Shown here piece after piece: positions 62,136-64,000 of a stretch of 64,000 nucleotides of DNA (position 1 is its first letter; the number at the start of each line of letters is the position of its first letter). A program made the translations under genes and the position numbers. The notes beneath the pieces are model-generated. The model was not told the DNA's origin. It ran no database searches and saw only the letters and a list, made by a program, of their open reading frames with translations. The stretch comes from Bradyrhizobium algeriense (GTDB lineage: Bacteria > Pseudomonadota > Alphaproteobacteria > Rhizobiales > Xanthobacteraceae). The DNA lies in assembly GCF_003062295.1 (NCBI RefSeq), contig NZ_PYCN01000018.1, positions 1-64,000 on the forward strand. Reading direction: 5' to 3'.

Positions 62136-63122
62136 ATGTTTCGAACTGATCCGAGGCGGCGCAAAGGGCACAGCGTGAAGCGGCTGGTGCTGTTTCTGGC
62201 AGCCTTTGTGCTGACCGTGCTGCTTTTGGCTCATGTCGACAGCAACGCCGCCTCGCGCGCCGTTTCCACCCCGTCGAAATTCGCGGGCGCCTTCGTCAAT
62301 TGGGGTCCGATAGGTCGCGAGCATACGCTGCAGGCGTGGGAAAAATGGCTGAAGCAGAAGCCGTCCTCGGTGCTCGGCGTCGACTTCTATGGCGGGACGA
62401 CCTGGGAGGATTTCTCCAAAGTGAGCTGGGTTCCGGGTGTCTGGAAGAAGCTCAATCCCGCGCGCAATGTGGTCTGGTCGATCCCGCTGACCATGAAAGG
62501 AACGCCTCTCGCCGACGTGGCCGACGGGCTTCACGATGCCGAATTCGAGGCTGCCGCCCGGGCAATTTCAGAAGCGCATCCGCAGGCGATCATTCGGCTC
62601 GGCTGGGAGATGAACCTGTCCGAAATGGCGTGGTTCGCCAAAGGGCATGAAGCCGATTACATCAAGGCGTTCCGGCGCGTCGTGGAAATATTCAGGCGCC
62701 ACTCCGCTACCTTCAAGTTCGACTGGTGTCCGGGGTGGGGGCCGCAGGAAATGCCGGCGGACGCGAGCTATCCCGGCGACGACGTCGTCGACTACATCGG
62801 CCTCGATGTCTACGACTTCAAGCATGAAGGTTCTGCGGAAGAGCGCTGGAACACCTTCTACGTCAAGGCGCCGTTCGGCCTGGAGTGGCACCGCGATTTT
62901 GCGCGCCGGCACGGCAAGCGGATGAGCTATCCCGAATGGGGCGTCGGCAATTTCGGCGACAACCCGTTCTTCATTCAGCAGATGCACGACTGGTTCATGA
63001 AGAACGAGGACAGCATTGCCTACGCCGCCTATTTCGACGTCGACGGGGCGTGGCCCACCCAGATCGATAACGGTCAGTTTCCGAACTCGCAACGCTTGTT
63101 CCGAAAGCTGTTCAGCCGCTGA
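62136..63122 (+). CDS. GH26-like glycoside hydrolase
   Basis: A 328-residue protein with N-terminal hydrophobic segment (residues 15-34), a signal or anchor, and a (beta/alpha)8 domain like family GH26. The acid/base is probably Glu158 (IRLGWEMN) and the nucleophile Glu267 (MSYPEWGVG); DWCPG and DVVDYIGLDVYD support the call. It would cut beta-mannan- or mixed-type chains, here perhaps trimming or releasing exopolysaccharide. Start ATG 62136 after AAGGACAG; GTG 62175 is an alternative. Confidence 0.82.
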   Translation: MFRTDPRRRKGHSVKRLVLFLAAFVLTVLLLAHVDSNAASRAVSTPSKFAGAFVNWGPIGREHTLQAWEKWLKQKPSSVLGVDFYGGTTWEDFSKVSWVPGVWKKLNPARNVVWSIPLTMKGTPLADVADGLHDAEFEAAARAISEAHPQAIIRLGWEMNLSEMAWFAKGHEADYIKAFRRVVEIFRRHSATFKFDWCPGWGPQEMPADASYPGDDVVDYIGLDVYDFKHEGSAEERWNTFYVKAPFGLEWHRDFARRHGKRMSYPEWGVGNFGDNPFFIQQMHDWFMKNEDSIAYAAYFDVDGAWPTQIDNGQFPNSQRLFRKLFSR

Positions 63123-63329
63123 TCTGCGGTCAGCGTTCGGCGGATTAACCCCATCCGTTAACCGTCGCCGGAGATCGGTGCTTCGCGTCCCGCCGCCGGA
63201 TCGAATATTGCACCACTGCGCACGTAGCGTTCGCCAACGCCGGATCGATCCGGAACGAACGATCTTATCGAGACGGAAATGTCCCGGAATAACGCCGGCC
63301 ATCCCGTTTCGGGACGATGAGATTTATTT

Positions 63330-64000
63330 GTGAACGACGTGAACGTCATGGCACAGCCTTCGACCAGCGATCTCCGGATGGACGGGTCTGATCCGTCGGT
63401 CAGGGCGTTGCGCGCGCTGGTGGCGGTTTCGCCGGCGCTCGATCCCGGAATCGAAGTCGTCGTTTGCGTCCCCTGTTTCCGCCGGCCTCGATACCTGCGC
63501 CGGACGCTGGAATCGCTCGTTGCTCAGCGCACTCACCGTCGCTTCGCCGTCGTCATGGTGGAGAACGATGCCTCGAAGAGCGAGAGCGTTCCGGTTGCGG
63601 CCGAGTACCTCGCATCGGGGAAATTCGCAGGCGTGTGCGTGATCGAGCCACGGCAGGGCAATTGCCATGCGATCAACGCCGCCTTTGAGACGGCGCTGCA
63701 GATGTTCCCGGCGGCAACCAGTTTCCTGATGATCGACGATGACGAAATCGCGTCGCCGGACTGGCTGGAGCTGATGGTCAGGACTGCCGGTGCGACCGGT
63801 GCCGACATCGTCGGCGGACCGGTATTCCCAGAATTCGAGGACGAACGGAAGCGCGGGTTGCGGCGCCACCCGGCTTTTGCGCCGGCCTATGAGGCCTCAG
63901 GCCCGGTGCCGGTGATCTATGGCTGCGGCAATTGCCTGATCCGGCGCTCGGTGTTTACGCGGTTGGGCATGCCGGCGTTCGACCTTCGTTTCAATTTTCT
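63330..64000 (+). CDS. GT2-family glycosyltransferase, 5' part (cut by window end)
   Basis: The open frame runs from GTG 63330 (or ATG 63348) to the end of the window, at least 223 residues. GT-A fold features are VVVCVPCFRRPRYLRRTLES, VVMVENDAS, and the metal-binding FLMIDDDEIASPDWLE; YGCGNCLIRRSVF follows. It is a family 2 transferase, likely for exopolysaccharide repeat synthesis. The C-terminus is not seen. Confidence 0.85.
   Translation, partial: MNDVNVMAQPSTSDLRMDGSDPSVRALRALVAVSPALDPGIEVVVCVPCFRRPRYLRRTLESLVAQRTHRRFAVVMVENDASKSESVPVAAEYLASGKFAGVCVIEPRQGNCHAINAAFETALQMFPAATSFLMIDDDEIASPDWLELMVRTAGATGADIVGGPVFPEFEDERKRGLRRHPAFAPAYEASGPVPVIYGCGNCLIRRSVFTRLGMPAFDLRFNF

Noticed and set aside
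61614..62164. Overlapping frames on both strands between flippase and GH26-like genes
   Set aside because: Translations are Arg/Pro/Ser-rich without domains or consistent start signals.

Overview
The window is chromosomal DNA from an alphaproteobacterium, most likely Bradyrhizobium or a close relative. This rests on high G+C coding sequence, a CpdR regulator beside an N-formylglutamate amidohydrolase, several Bug/tripartite tricarboxylate solute receptors, osmoregulated glucan genes, and many short palindromic intergenic repeats of the kind scattered through bradyrhizobial genomes. The genus is inferred, not proven. Apart from the start of an IS5-type transposase at the left edge there are no phage, plasmid or CRISPR features.

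Layout. 1-5.1 kb: transposase edge, LysE exporter, TSUP permease divergent from a LysR regulator (with a 12-bp-arm palindrome between them), an orphan Bug receptor, and hisN followed by an isochorismatase-fold protein that lacks two expected catalytic residues. 5.1-7.5 kb: a gene-free stretch ending in a perfect intrinsic terminator, which I read as a small RNA gene (possibly 6S RNA), then N-formylglutamate amidohydrolase, cpdR and tRNA-Val(GAC). 7.5-13 kb: a class III cyclase with TolB-like and TPR regions, then the opgGH pair for periplasmic glucans. 13-17.2 kb: small secreted proteins, a KstD-like flavoprotein, a glycine-rich protein and a decayed amidohydrolase start.

17.3-23 kb is the most distinctive block. 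A TetR gene is divergent from pspA across three near-identical palindromes. Downstream lie two duplicated YiaA-like membrane genes with their 3' repeats and hairpins, another membrane protein, a GNAT-like protein translationally coupled to a polytopic membrane protein, and a zinc-ribbon protein. It looks like an envelope-stress module with unknown members.

23-47 kb is catabolic and transport territory: SDR, a ModE-type DNA-binding protein, an old-yellow-enzyme reductase, a GFA-fold protein without its catalytic zinc ligands, a ThDP decarboxylase, two flavin-dependent monooxygenases, an M20 peptidase, a complete tctCBA transporter, LysR, a gltIJKL amino-acid ABC transporter followed by a D-amino-acid aminotransferase, an AhpD-like protein, a serine hydrolase, an acyltransferase, and an operon of Ldh-type dehydrogenase, monooxygenase and FAH-family hydrolase.

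47.4-53 kb: a 1,189-residue protein with four tandem GAF units, GGDEF and EAL, then small conserved proteins, a cupin and a DUF1080 protein. 53-64 kb is an exopolysaccharide locus. A leftward set (flippase, glycosyltransferase, methyltransferase, deacetylase, Wzc-like co-polymerase, WecG-type transferase, galE) is tightly packed with stop/start overlaps. A rightward GH26-like glycosidase and a glycosyltransferase follow, the latter cut by the window end.
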